From positions 1-64,000 of the forward strand of contig JAEYMI010000038.1 of NCBI GenBank assembly GCA_023461275.1: a stretch of DNA of 64,000 nt. The letters are read 5' to 3'. A program made the translations under genes and the position numbers. Shown piece after piece: positions 45,364 through 54,048 of this stretch; positions within the stretch are counted from its first letter, which is position 1; each line of letters begins with the position of its first letter. This DNA comes from Actinomycetes bacterium (GTDB lineage: Bacteria > Actinomycetota > Actinomycetes > Mycobacteriales > Mycobacteriaceae). The notes below the pieces were generated by a model that made no database searches, had not been told where the DNA came from, and was given only the letters and a program-made list of their open reading frames with translations.

Positions 45364-46370
45364 TTACCGAAATTCGCTGCGATGCGCTGTGCGATGTAGT
45401 CGCCACCGGTGATGGCCGGGTACTTTCCGGCTGCACTCTCGATGATTGCGTCGGTGTTGGCCTGCGCGAAATAGGCGATGGTGTAGCGGGGGCCGGTGTA
45501 CTCACCACGACGCGGCGCGCGTACCCGGTGGAAGTTCGACGGCAGCCGGTCGTCGGACCACCGCATCAACATGTCGCCGATGTTGCAGGTGATCGCCTCG
45601 TCGGAGGGTTCCACCGGAGTCCATGCCTGCGAATCGATTTCGGCGCCCGGTAGCACTTGGAGCCCGCCCTGGCCGGACCGCTGGAACAGCAGGGTCAGCG
45701 CGTCGAAGTCGGTGTGGGCACCGGCCCGCCAGACGTTCGGCTCGTCGAGCATGGCGTCGGGGAAAGCGTAGTAGTGCAGCAGGCGCAGCGTGCTCTGATA
45801 GGTGTCGACGCTGGGATCGTGTGCGCGGGTGAAGAACTCGCGATCGAAGCCGAGCTTCTCGGCGAAGCAGCCCAGGATGTCCATGGCCAGCTTCCAGCAC
45901 TTGTGCTCGAAGTCGAGCAGCGTCGCGCGGAAACCGGCGAGCTCCTCGTCGGTCGGCCAGAGTCCGTCCATCCGCGGCAGGGTCAGCTGGTAGGACTCCT
46001 TCTGATCAGGTGTGCCGACCGACGGCCGCACCTGCGACGAGAACTCCCAACCGGCGTTTTGTCCCTTTTTCAGCGGGTACTGTTCCTTGACCTCGCGCGG
46101 CAGGGCGAAGTATTCCGACGACATCGCGAATGCGCGGTTCACCTCGGCCATGTCGATACCGTGGTCGATCACCTGGAAGAATCCGATATCTGTTGCTGCG
46201 GACCACAATTCGTCGGCGATCTGGTCGCGACGGGCGTCGAAGTCGGCCAGGCTGATCCGACGGACCTCGCGGTCGGTGGTCTCAGTGCCGAGTCCGCCCA
46301 TCTGGGATTCACGATTCAACTCGGTCATCTCGTACGACGCCGAATCTACGGGGGTGGTGTTGTTGCTCAT
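45360..46370 (-). CDS. 2-oxoglutarate/Fe(II)-type dioxygenase, isopenicillin-N-synthase-like
   Basis: 336 residues. The N-terminal DIOX_N pattern (DFDARRDQIADELWSAATDIGFFQVIDHGI) and the iron facial triad H-x-D (AHTDFD) with the distal His in SNFHRVR are visible; RYTIAYF supplies the 2OG-binding region. The start MSNNTTPVD is the ATG after the TTTTCTCTCG region. It overlaps the downstream amidohydrolase by 4 nt, so the two form an operon. The reaction is not deducible. Confidence 0.85.
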   Translation of the reverse strand: MSNNTTPVDSASYEMTELNRESQMGGLGTETTDREVRRISLADFDARRDQIADELWSAATDIGFFQVIDHGIDMAEVNRAFAMSSEYFALPREVKEQYPLKKGQNAGWEFSSQVRPSVGTPDQKESYQLTLPRMDGLWPTDEELAGFRATLLDFEHKCWKLAMDILGCFAEKLGFDREFFTRAHDPSVDTYQSTLRLLHYYAFPDAMLDEPNVWRAGAHTDFDALTLLFQRSGQGGLQVLPGAEIDSQAWTPVEPSDEAITCNIGDMLMRWSDDRLPSNFHRVRAPRRGEYTGPRYTIAYFAQANTDAIIESAAGKYPAITGGDYIAQRIAANFGK

Positions 46371-46676
46371 GATGTTTTCTCTCGTGTGGTGATGAGGCCG
46401 ACATGCGCTTTTCGACGTGCCAGCCGAGAGAGAGAAGACCGTCACGGACGCGAACAACAGATGCCGTACCTGCTGCTACACGCAACCTCGTGGGGTCAAG
46501 ATTAAAGGAGATCGGCTTGGCTCGCCACCCGAACTCGGAAGTGTCTCCGTGGGAACATCATCGGGGGTCGGGTCGTTGCACAACACAGGGGCACAGCTGT
46601 GCCCACGCCAAGAAGGCATGACTCCCAGTAGCCATGACTCACTGTTGAGAAATCTCTGTAGAGAAGGAGCTTGCAC
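46371..46676. other. 306-bp divergent intergenic region
   Basis: It holds the promoters of the oxygenase-amidohydrolase operon (minus) and ohr (plus). GAGAAATCTC, a short palindrome, stands about 30 nt before ohr. I see no OhrR gene nearby and no recognised riboswitch. Small plus-strand frames here (for instance MPYLLLHATSWGQD from 46461) have no supporting signals. Confidence 0.5.
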
Positions 46677-47108
46677 ATGTCGGTTGATGCGACGTACCAC
46701 GTGACCTCGAAGGCTGCCGGCGGCGGACGCGACGGTGAAGTGGTATCCGAGAGCGGGAGAATCGATCTCGAGCTCCAGCCGCCCAAGGAACTGGGTGGTA
46801 GCGGCGAGGGTTCCAACCCCGAGGAGCTCTTCTCCGCCGGATATGCCGCATGTTTTCTCGGTGCCCTGCGCGCCACGTCGAAGCAGGCCGGTACTCCGGC
46901 ACCCGACGGCTCCACGGTGAGCGTCACCATCGGCATCGGCAAGGATTCCGCCGACGGTGGATTCGGTCTCACCGCCGACATCAACGTCTACCTGCCGGGA
47001 CTCGACGAGGAGACGGCGCAGAAGCTCGCCGACGGCGCACATGCCTTCTGCCCGTATTCGAAGGCCACCAAGGGAAATATCGCGCACACCGTATCTGTGA
47101 AGGTGTAG
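46677..47108 (+). CDS. ohr: Organic hydroperoxide resistance protein (Ohr/OsmC family)
   Basis: 143 residues. A thiol peroxidase that reduces organic hydroperoxides. The two redox cysteines are in AACFLGAL and HAFCPYSKAT, and the SNPEELFSAGYAACF segment is typical of Ohr. ATG 46677 has AAGGAG about 8 nt upstream. A hairpin terminator follows at 47140. Confidence 0.93.
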   Translation: MSVDATYHVTSKAAGGGRDGEVVSESGRIDLELQPPKELGGSGEGSNPEELFSAGYAACFLGALRATSKQAGTPAPDGSTVSVTIGIGKDSADGGFGLTADINVYLPGLDEETAQKLADGAHAFCPYSKATKGNIAHTVSVKV

Positions 47109-47139
47109 CCAGGACGGGCCTGCCGACCTGAACCCATTC

Positions 47140-47175
47140 GAATGCCCCTGTCCGGTTCTCCGGGCAGGGGCATTC
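47140..47175 (+). terminator. Hairpin terminator after ohr
   Basis: An 11-bp perfect stem GAATGCCCCTG/CAGGGGCATTC around a 14-nt loop that can pair further (CCGG with CCGG). No long T-run follows. Confidence 0.75.
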
Positions 47176-47233
47176 TGCTGGACCTACCGAGGCGGTGTCA
47201 CCGCGGCGCGGCTCGGTCCGCGATGATGGTCAG

Positions 47234-47716
47234 ATGACCGACCGTCCTGTCGATCCTCTTGCTGTCGATCCTGACGCCGAGGCATCGTCGCGGCCGCTGC
47301 ATCTGCAGCCGGCCGCACTTGCGCTGGTGGCGCTCGGCGGCGTGATCGGCACGTATGCGCGATACACGATCGAGACGGGCCTGCCGCACGCGCCGGGTAC
47401 CTGGCCGTGGGCGACGTTCCTGATCAACCTGTCCGGCGCCTTTGTGCTCGGGCTGCTGCTCGAAGGGCTGACCCGCCTCGGACCCGACGACGGTTGGCGA
47501 CGACGCGCCCGCCTCTGCCTGGGGACCGGTATGTGCGGTGCGTTCACCACCTACAGCACCTTCGCGCTCGAGGGTTCGGAACTGATTCGCGACGGTCACG
47601 CCGGCGTCGGCCTGGCGTACTTCGTGACATCGGTGCTCGCCGGTGTGATCTGCGCGTGGCTGGGCATCGTGGTGGCGAGTGTGCGGCGTTCCGGGAGTGG
47701 CGCGGTGGCCGAATGA
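47234..47716 (+). CDS. crcB: Fluoride channel subunit 1 (CrcB/Fluc)
   Basis: 160 residues with four spans. Fluc motifs are GGVIGTYARY near the first span, FLINLSGAFVLG in the second and GMCGAFTTYSTFALE in the third (the Na+ and F- pathway). A hydrophilic N-terminal tail of about 28 residues precedes them. It overlaps the second fluoride-channel gene by 4 nt (ATGA), so the pair probably makes a heterodimer. No fluoride riboswitch was recognised upstream. Confidence 0.92.
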   Translation: MTDRPVDPLAVDPDAEASSRPLHLQPAALALVALGGVIGTYARYTIETGLPHAPGTWPWATFLINLSGAFVLGLLLEGLTRLGPDDGWRRRARLCLGTGMCGAFTTYSTFALEGSELIRDGHAGVGLAYFVTSVLAGVICAWLGIVVASVRRSGSGAVAE

Positions 47717-48081
47717 TGGTGGTAGCACTGGTGATTGCCGGCGCCGTGGGTGCGGTGGCTCGCTTCGTCCTCGATTCGACGATCAAGGCGAGATGGTCGT
47801 CGTCGGTGCCGTGGGGTACCTGGCTGATCAACGTGAGCGGTTCGCTGCTGCTGGGGATCATCGCGGGTCTGGTCACCTACCGCGGGATGTCGGCCGACGT
47901 GGCGGCGGTGGCTGGCACCGGCTTCTGCGGCGGCTTCACCACCTTCAGTACCGCGAGCTTCGAGACGGTGCGGTTGGCTCAGCAGCGGCGATGGCGTGCA
48001 TCGCTGAGCTATGCGCTCGCGTCGGTGGTGGCGTCGGGCGGCGCGTGTGCGGCCGGGCTGGCACTCGCCGCAACGGTGTGA
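47713..48081 (+). CDS. crcB: Fluoride channel subunit 2 (CrcB/Fluc)
   Basis: 122 residues, four spans, the minimal Fluc length. Motifs are GAVGAVARFVLD, WLINVSGSLLLG and GFCGGFTTFSTASFE. With the preceding gene it should form an antiparallel dimer exporting fluoride. ATG 47713 overlaps the previous stop. Confidence 0.92.
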   Translation: MMVVALVIAGAVGAVARFVLDSTIKARWSSSVPWGTWLINVSGSLLLGIIAGLVTYRGMSADVAAVAGTGFCGGFTTFSTASFETVRLAQQRRWRASLSYALASVVASGGACAAGLALAATV

Positions 48082-48123
48082 CGACCGGCCAGACGAATCC
48101 AGAGACCGTCGAGTTCGGCGCGG

Positions 48124-48129
48124 TAGCGT
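48124..48129 (+). promoter_or_regulatory. -10 hexamer (leaderless type)
   Basis: TAGCGT ends 7 nt before GTG 48137. Confidence 0.4.
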
Positions 48130-48136
48130 TGGCGCG

Positions 48137-48634
48137 GTGGACGGATGGAATGTGACCGCCGGGTTCGGTCTGCTGGCCGTGACCATCGCCGTGGTGGCCT
48201 ACGTCGCCTATCGACAGCGGGAGACCCGATCGCTGCAGCGCGACGTCGAATTGGCGCGGTCGTTGCGTGAGTTGGCGGGCACTGATGCCGTCCGCTCGGC
48301 CGCCGTCGACGAGTTCGAGTTGGCTATCTACCAGCGACTTTTCTATGCCTCGGTGATCGGTCCGCGCGCCAGAAGCGCTGCCTGGGCACTGCTCGGATGT
48401 GTACTGGCGGTGACCGCGGTGCTGCTCACCGGTACCGTCGGCGGGGCAATCGGGACATCAGCGCAGATCGTCGCCGGGGTTTTCGCGGTGGTCTTCGGCG
48501 TCGCTGCGCTGGTCTTCGTCGTCGTGGCGCTCTATCAGTCGGCGACCACCCCGCGGGTGTCCTTCGCCGAGTCCTACCGTGCGCTCGACGCACCCGACGA
48601 GTCAGCCGCACCCGACGAGTCAGCCACTTCCTGA
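48137..48634 (+). CDS. Small membrane protein of unknown function
   Basis: 165 residues. One span at the very N-terminus (about 6-22), a charged helical segment (QRETRSLQRDVELARSLREL), then two spans (about 82-103 and 113-135). The C-terminus has a tandem APDESA repeat. GTG 48137 is chosen for the -10 hexamer 7 nt upstream. No family recognised. Confidence 0.65.
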   Translation: MDGWNVTAGFGLLAVTIAVVAYVAYRQRETRSLQRDVELARSLRELAGTDAVRSAAVDEFELAIYQRLFYASVIGPRARSAAWALLGCVLAVTAVLLTGTVGGAIGTSAQIVAGVFAVVFGVAALVFVVVALYQSATTPRVSFAESYRALDAPDESAAPDESATS

Positions 48635-48679
48635 CCGGTCAAGCACCACCCGCGTCGCATAGCGGCGACCCAGCTAGCC

Positions 48680-49630
48680 CTACCTGCCTGCGAACCGCCG
48701 GCGATAGGTCACCGGGGACAGCCCGACCATCGAACCGAAGTGGTGGCGCAGCAGGGTCGCCGACCCGAATCCGACTCGGGCCGCGATGTCTTCGACGGAT
48801 AGGTCGGTGGATTCCAGCAGGCGTCGGGCGTGCAGGATCCGTTGCTCGGTCAGCCATTTGTGCGGTGATGTGCCCACCTCGTCGACGAATCGTCGGGCGA
48901 AGGTGCGGGTGGACATGTGCATTCTGGCGGCGAGGTCGTCGACGCTGATCTCGTCGTCGAGATGTTCGACCATCCAGGCCAGCATCGCGCTGAAGCCATC
49001 GGAATCACAGTCGGGGACAGGCGCTTCCACGAACTGACGCTGTCCGCCGTCGCGATGTGGCGGCACCACCATCCGACGCGCGATCTTGTTGGCCACCGCC
49101 GGACCCCACGCCTCCCGCACCAGGTGCAGCGAGGCGTCGATCCCGGCGGCGGTGCCCGCACTGGTGGTGATCGGACCGTCGTCGATGAACAGGACGTCGG
49201 TGTCGACGATGGCCTTCGGGTATCGGCGCACCAGCTCCTCGCCGTGACGCCAGTGCGTGGTGCAGCGTCGGCCGTCCAGCAGTCCGGCGGCGCCGGCGAC
49301 GAACGCGCCGGAGCACACGGTCAGCACTCGTCCGCCGTTGTCGACCACCCCGCGCAGGGTGTCGATCAGTTCCGGCGGGATCGGGTCGTCGATGTTGCCG
49401 CCGGGGATGGCCACCACATCGGCGGTGAGGCAATCGGCGAGTGAATATGGCGGGATGACGAAGGTGCCGTTGCCCACGCTGTGTGGTTCGCCCGGTTTCG
49501 ACGAGGCGATCCGGAAGTCGAAGGCCGGCACTCCGTCGTCGGTGCGGTCGATGCCGAATACCTCGCTGATCACGCCGAACTCGAAGAGCGAGACCCACCC
49601 GTTGAGGACCACGGCGACCGACGACAGCAT
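48680..49630 (-). CDS. GlxA-type transcriptional regulator (DJ-1/PfpI plus AraC)
   Basis: 316 residues. The N-terminal DJ-1/PfpI-like domain (about 1-185) keeps the nucleophile-elbow Cys in TVCSGAFVAGAAGLL. The C-terminal AraC/XylS DNA-binding domain (about 215-316) has two helix-turn-helices (ISVDDLAARMHMSTRTFARRF; LSVEDIAARVGFGSATLLRHHF). An amidase-like sensor coupled to transcription. Its target may be the adjacent divergent small gene or lie elsewhere. Confidence 0.9.
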   Translation of the reverse strand: MLSSVAVVLNGWVSLFEFGVISEVFGIDRTDDGVPAFDFRIASSKPGEPHSVGNGTFVIPPYSLADCLTADVVAIPGGNIDDPIPPELIDTLRGVVDNGGRVLTVCSGAFVAGAAGLLDGRRCTTHWRHGEELVRRYPKAIVDTDVLFIDDGPITTSAGTAAGIDASLHLVREAWGPAVANKIARRMVVPPHRDGGQRQFVEAPVPDCDSDGFSAMLAWMVEHLDDEISVDDLAARMHMSTRTFARRFVDEVGTSPHKWLTEQRILHARRLLESTDLSVEDIAARVGFGSATLLRHHFGSMVGLSPVTYRRRFAGR

Positions 49631-49713
49631 GAGAACCAGTATGGCAGAAATTTTGCGAACATTGGCTTTCGCGCCACTGGTGACCGAAATTATGCGGCCG
49701 AATAATTCATGTC

Positions 49714-49971
49714 ATGCACACCATCCTTCTCGTCACGCTTCTTGTCATCGTCATCGCGCCGGCCGCCGTCGCGGTCATCTCCGTTCAGGTACGCGCCGAC
49801 CACCTGCCGAGGATCCCGTTCGGATTCGACCGTGAGACATCGGTTTCCGACGCCCGCGAACGCATCGGATGGGCGTCCAACCGACTGTCGTCGAGGCGGT
49901 TCGGACCGGACACGGACCGTATCCACGACGAACTCGTGATGCTCAACCTGCACCGCCGCGACAGCGCGTGA
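49714..49971 (+). CDS. Small membrane-anchored protein
   Basis: 85 residues. One N-terminal span (HTILLVTLLVIVIAPAAVAVISV, 2-24) followed by a charged soluble tail (RETSVSDARERIGWASNRL). No family recognised, but codon usage is ordinary for the genome and there is no competing frame. It may be co-transcribed with the secreted protein at 50038. Confidence 0.6.
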   Translation: MHTILLVTLLVIVIAPAAVAVISVQVRADHLPRIPFGFDRETSVSDARERIGWASNRLSSRRFGPDTDRIHDELVMLNLHRRDSA

Positions 49972-50037
49972 GCCCATCGAGATCGTTCGCGCTCCATGCC
50001 ACTTGGTATGGTGTTCGCGCCACGAATCTGAGCTGGT

Positions 50038-51531
50038 GTGGGGGTGAAACCAATCTTGTCGCGTCCGCGTGTTCTCCTGATCACCGTCGTTTGCGCGCTC
50101 GTTGGCCTGGTTGCCGCTCTCACCGCTGCGTCGACCAGCGTTCGCCCGATCACCGCGCGAGGCGCCACCACCCTCGACCACGGCAGTGTGTCGGTGCTGG
50201 GTGGCGCCGGGCCGGAACTCGCGCTGTCGACGAGCCGATCGCTGTTCACCTCGTCGCCGATCGCGGTGGTGGTCAATGCCCGGACCGAACCCGCGACGTG
50301 GACCAAGATCGCCCAGAGTGCAGCAGCGGCGCACGCACCGGTCCTGACCGCCCATGAAGGCAATGCCGACGCGATCAGCGCCGAACTGCGACGGCTCGGC
50401 GTCGGCAAGGTGTTCCTCGTCAATTCCCCGCCCGGGGTCGACGTCGGATCGGCGACGACCGTGGCCGGGCTCCCGGAGGTCGGCGATGTCGAACCCCAGG
50501 CGCCGGCCGCAGGAGCACCTTTGGTGCTGACCACGCCGAGCACGCCCCTGGATTCGCTGGCCACCGCGCAGGCGTCGGGCGCGCAGATCGTGCGGGCCGC
50601 AGCGGCGGACCCGCGCGCCGATGGTGAGACCGTCCGAATCCTGCGGACATCGTCGAATCGGCCGATCCGTGCCATCGGTAGCGAGTTCGGCTCCGATGCC
50701 CAACTCGCCGAACGGATTTCGATCGCCCGGACCCAGACCGAGCTCCCGGGCGGCGGCCAGCTGGTGTTTCCGGGCCGACGATTCCTGGCCCTCTACGGTT
50801 CGCCCGGCGCACCATCGTTGGGGCCGTTGGGTCGCCAGAACCTGCCCGGCTCCATCAATCGGGCCAAAGGGCTTGCCGCGCAATATCAGCCGCTGAGTCC
50901 GGTGCCGGTGGTCCCGACCTTCGAGATCATCGTGACGGTCGCGTCGTCGGAGCCGGGGATCGGCAACAACTACACGACGATGATCGATCCGCGGGAGATC
51001 CGTCCATGGGTGATCGCCGCGCGCGACGCCGGGGTATACGTGACCCTGGATCTGCAGCCCGGCCGGATGGATTTCCTCACCCAGGCACGTCAGTACGCAG
51101 ACCTGTTGCGCGAACCCAACGTCGGGCTCGCGCTCGATCCGGAGTGGCGACTCAAACCCGATCAGGTGCATCTGACCCAGATCGGCTCGGTGGACGCCGA
51201 CGAGGTCAATCGCACCTCGCAGTGGTTGGCCGAGCTGACCCGGTCGAACAAGTTGCCGCAGAAGGCATTTGTGCTGCACGAGTTCGATCCGGACATGCTG
51301 GGTCGACGCGACCGCATCATCACCGATCGGCCGGAGTTGGCGACGGTCATCCACGCCGACGGACACGGCATACCGTCGGTCAAGATGGCCACCTGGCGAC
51401 GCATGACCGCCGACCTGCCGCCACGGGTGTGGATGGGCTGGAAGAACTTCTACACCGAGGACAAGCCGCCGTTCTCCCCGGCGCAGACAATGGCGGTCGG
51501 TCCGACGCCATACTTCATCTCGTATCAGTGA
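50038..51531 (+). CDS. Secreted or anchored protein of unknown function
   Basis: 497 residues. An N-terminal signal or anchor (about 9-32) precedes an Ala/Ser/Thr-rich region (about 35-230) resembling cell-surface repeat domains. The C-terminal half (about 275-497) looks like a TIM-barrel enzyme (FEIIVTVASSEPGIGNNYT, DAGVYVTLDLQPGRMDFL, VGLALDPEWRLKPDQ, FVLHEFDPDML). The acidic residues at strand ends could be catalytic, as in glycosidases, but this is inference. Start GTG 50038. Confidence 0.65.
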   Translation: MGVKPILSRPRVLLITVVCALVGLVAALTAASTSVRPITARGATTLDHGSVSVLGGAGPELALSTSRSLFTSSPIAVVVNARTEPATWTKIAQSAAAAHAPVLTAHEGNADAISAELRRLGVGKVFLVNSPPGVDVGSATTVAGLPEVGDVEPQAPAAGAPLVLTTPSTPLDSLATAQASGAQIVRAAAADPRADGETVRILRTSSNRPIRAIGSEFGSDAQLAERISIARTQTELPGGGQLVFPGRRFLALYGSPGAPSLGPLGRQNLPGSINRAKGLAAQYQPLSPVPVVPTFEIIVTVASSEPGIGNNYTTMIDPREIRPWVIAARDAGVYVTLDLQPGRMDFLTQARQYADLLREPNVGLALDPEWRLKPDQVHLTQIGSVDADEVNRTSQWLAELTRSNKLPQKAFVLHEFDPDMLGRRDRIITDRPELATVIHADGHGIPSVKMATWRRMTADLPPRVWMGWKNFYTEDKPPFSPAQTMAVGPTPYFISYQ

Positions 51532-51641
51532 CGAGATCCCGGCTGATCTGGGTTCGCTGAGGGTCGGGATTCGCGATGGTCCGATACACGATGACCTACG
51601 ATCGGATCAATAGTCGCTACCGTCCAACAGGATTCGAGGAC

Positions 51642-53000
51642 ATGATGGACCATCCCGATCTGCGCGAAGCCATCCACGACGACATGGGCCGGGTGTTCAC
51701 CGAACTCCGTGAGATGGTGGCGTTCCAGTCGGTCCACGATCCCGAGCAGGCGCCACCCGAAGAGTGCGACAAGATGGTCGACTGGCTGCTGGAGACGTTC
51801 ACCGGTCTGGGATGTGACGACGTTGCGGCGCACGTGACCTCCGACGGTTCCAAAGCCGTCACCGGCTCGCTGGCCGGGCCCGACGACGCACCGACCGTCC
51901 TGCTCTACTTCCATCACGACGTGCAGCCACCGCTGGGTGCCGACGAATGGGATTCGCCGGTCTGGGAACTCACCGAACGCGGCGGCCGGTGGTACGGGCG
52001 CGGAGCAGCCGATTGCAAGGGCAACATCGCCGTCCACATCGCCGCGCTGCGCGCGCTCGGCCGGGATCTGCCGGTGAACATCAAGATCGTCGGCGAGGGC
52101 TCCGAAGAACAGGGCACCGGTGGCCTCGACGACTTCGTGCCCGAACATCGTGAACTGCTTGCCGCCGACGCGATCCTCGTCGTCGACTCGGGAAACGTCG
52201 CGCTGGGCCAGCCGAGCCTCACGACCAGCCTGCGCGGTGTCGCCAATGTCATTGTCAGCGTCGAAACACTCTCCTCGGCAATGCATTCCGGCATGTTCGG
52301 TGGTGCCGCGCCCGATGCGTTGGCAGCGTTGATCGCGATGCTGGCGACGCTGCGGGACGAGCACGGCAACACCACGGTCACCGGCCTGGCGAACGACACG
52401 GTGTGGCCGGGTATCGACTACCCGGTCGAGGATTTCCGCCGCGATGCAACCGTGCTGGACGGTGTGGATGTGATTGGCAGCGGCCGGGTTTCGGACATGG
52501 TGTGGGCGCGACCCACCGCCACGGTCCTCGGCATCGACTGCCCGCCGGTGGTCGGTTCATCAGCGGCGGTGCAGCCACGTGCGCGAGCCAGGATCAACCT
52601 GCGGGTGCCGCCCGGTATGGATGCCCAGCACTCGCAGGATGCGCTGGTCGCACACCTGACGGCGGTGGCGCCGTGGCACGTGAAGCTGACCGTTGAACGG
52701 GAGGCGGTGGGCTCGCCGTTCTCCGGTACGACGTCGGGGCCGGGCTTCGACACCATGAACGAGGCGATGGCCGGTGCCTATGGACGCGAAGCCGTGCTGA
52801 TGGGGCAGGGCGGATCGATCCCGTTGTGCAGCGTATTTCAGACCACCTACCCCGACGCCGAGATCATGTTGTTCGGCGTCGAAGAACCCCGCTGTCTCAT
52901 CCACGCGCCCAACGAGAGTGTCGACCCGTCGGAGATCGAGCACATGGCGCTCGTCGAGGCGATGTTCCTGCGCGAGTACGCGGGTCGGTTCAAGCGCTGA
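51642..53000 (+). CDS. M20-family dipeptidase
   Basis: 452 residues. Two-zinc peptidase with all ligands visible: YFHHDVQP (His), GAADCKGN (Asp), GEGSEEQG (catalytic Glu and ligand Glu), VVDSGN (Asp) and LIHAPNE (His). The lid domain is inserted in the middle. It hydrolyses small peptides or related amides. The start MMDHPDL is preferred; an in-frame ATG at 51576 would add 22 residues. Its last 11 nt overlap the convergent next gene. Confidence 0.9.
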   Translation: MMDHPDLREAIHDDMGRVFTELREMVAFQSVHDPEQAPPEECDKMVDWLLETFTGLGCDDVAAHVTSDGSKAVTGSLAGPDDAPTVLLYFHHDVQPPLGADEWDSPVWELTERGGRWYGRGAADCKGNIAVHIAALRALGRDLPVNIKIVGEGSEEQGTGGLDDFVPEHRELLAADAILVVDSGNVALGQPSLTTSLRGVANVIVSVETLSSAMHSGMFGGAAPDALAALIAMLATLRDEHGNTTVTGLANDTVWPGIDYPVEDFRRDATVLDGVDVIGSGRVSDMVWARPTATVLGIDCPPVVGSSAAVQPRARARINLRVPPGMDAQHSQDALVAHLTAVAPWHVKLTVEREAVGSPFSGTTSGPGFDTMNEAMAGAYGREAVLMGQGGSIPLCSVFQTTYPDAEIMLFGVEEPRCLIHAPNESVDPSEIEHMALVEAMFLREYAGRFKR

Positions 53001-54030
53001 ACCGCTGCACCAGAACGTCTTTGAGCATCGGACGGCTGGCCGCCACGAGGAGGAAGACCGCTTCTCGGGCCAGTCGTTCGGGATGCCGGCCGCGCACCAC
53101 GCCGCGACCTCCGTCGGCGGCGACGAGCGCCGCTGCCGCGTCGATGGCGAGCTGGGCGGCATCAGCCCGAGCGGCCACCAGTGCGTCGAGGTCGTCGAGT
53201 GCGTTGTCGAGCGCCGCGCGGATCTGCCCGCCCCGCTCTCGGAGTCGACGCGCCGGCCCGAGCTGACCACTGACGTCGAGTAGTGCTGCGGCACGGCGTA
53301 TCACTCCAAACGGCAGAGTTCCGTTGATGCGGACTCCGACGTTCTGGTTGGCCAGGAAGTCGTCGTATCCGACTCTGCTGACAACGTCGTCGTCGGCGAC
53401 AAATAGGTCCGAAATCTGAAGTGACGCTGTGCTTGTGGCGTTGGCCGCGATGAGATCGAGTGTGGTGGAAACGATCTCGGTGCCGACATCGTGTGCCGGG
53501 ATGATCACCGAGACCACGTCGTCGGTGTCGGCGTCGCGGGCGAAGATCTGCAGGATGTCGACGATGCCCCACCCGCTGACGAAAGGTGCGTGACCGTTCA
53601 GGCGCCATCCGCCGTCGACCTTGGTGGCCTGCATCCGCGGCGGTGTCGGCACCACGCCGGCCAAGGCGACCCCGGCCCGAACCCGGCCGGTCATGGCGTC
53701 GAGCAGCAACCTCTCGCGCAGCGAGGCATTGGTGGTCGAGGCGAGCGACACCACCACCCCGTGGTGCTGCATCCAGGTGAAGGCGGTGCTCAGGCAACCG
53801 CTGGCCATCACCTCGCTCACCTCGATCACCTGGACGAAGTCCAGGCCCGGGCCACCCGCGCCGGGCGGCGCGGCATAGCCGAACAGCCCGGCGTCGGCGA
53901 TGGCCTCCCAGTGCGATTCGGGGATCACCCGGTTGTGGTCGACGTCGTTGGCCGCGGGGAACAGGACGTCGTCGGCCACCCGATATGCAGCGTCGACGAG
54001 CTCACGTGAGGAATGGGCGGATTCGGTCAC
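52990..54030 (-). CDS. Acyl-CoA dehydrogenase-like flavoprotein
   Basis: 346 residues, shorter than the usual 380. An N-terminal helical domain (AYRVADDVLFPAANDVDHNRVIPESHW), a middle beta domain (KVDGGWRLNGHAPFVSGWGIVDILQIFAR) and a C-terminal helical domain are present. I cannot see an acyl-CoA dehydrogenase catalytic Glu, so it may be a flavin monooxygenase-like member of the superfamily. TACGCT 6 nt before GTG 54030 suggests a leaderless mRNA. Confidence 0.82.
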   Translation of the reverse strand: MTESAHSSRELVDAAYRVADDVLFPAANDVDHNRVIPESHWEAIADAGLFGYAAPPGAGGPGLDFVQVIEVSEVMASGCLSTAFTWMQHHGVVVSLASTTNASLRERLLLDAMTGRVRAGVALAGVVPTPPRMQATKVDGGWRLNGHAPFVSGWGIVDILQIFARDADTDDVVSVIIPAHDVGTEIVSTTLDLIAANATSTASLQISDLFVADDDVVSRVGYDDFLANQNVGVRINGTLPFGVIRRAAALLDVSGQLGPARRLRERGGQIRAALDNALDDLDALVAARADAAQLAIDAAAALVAADGGRGVVRGRHPERLAREAVFLLVAASRPMLKDVLVQRFSA

Positions 54031-54036
54031 GCACCT

Positions 54037-54042
54037 AGCGTA
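54037..54042 (-). promoter_or_regulatory. -10 hexamer of the acyl-CoA dehydrogenase-like gene (leaderless type)
   Basis: On the minus strand TACGCT ends 6 nt before GTG 54030. Confidence 0.4.
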
Positions 54043-54048
54043 GGCGGC

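Noticed and set aside
46417..46704. Cysteine-containing small ORF upstream of ohr
   Set aside because: It overlaps the ohr start in another frame, has no ribosome-binding site and its codon use is not gene-like.
47110..47233. Fluoride riboswitch upstream of crcB
   Set aside because: The only clear structure is the 11-bp ohr terminator hairpin; the riboswitch pseudoknot could not be matched by eye.
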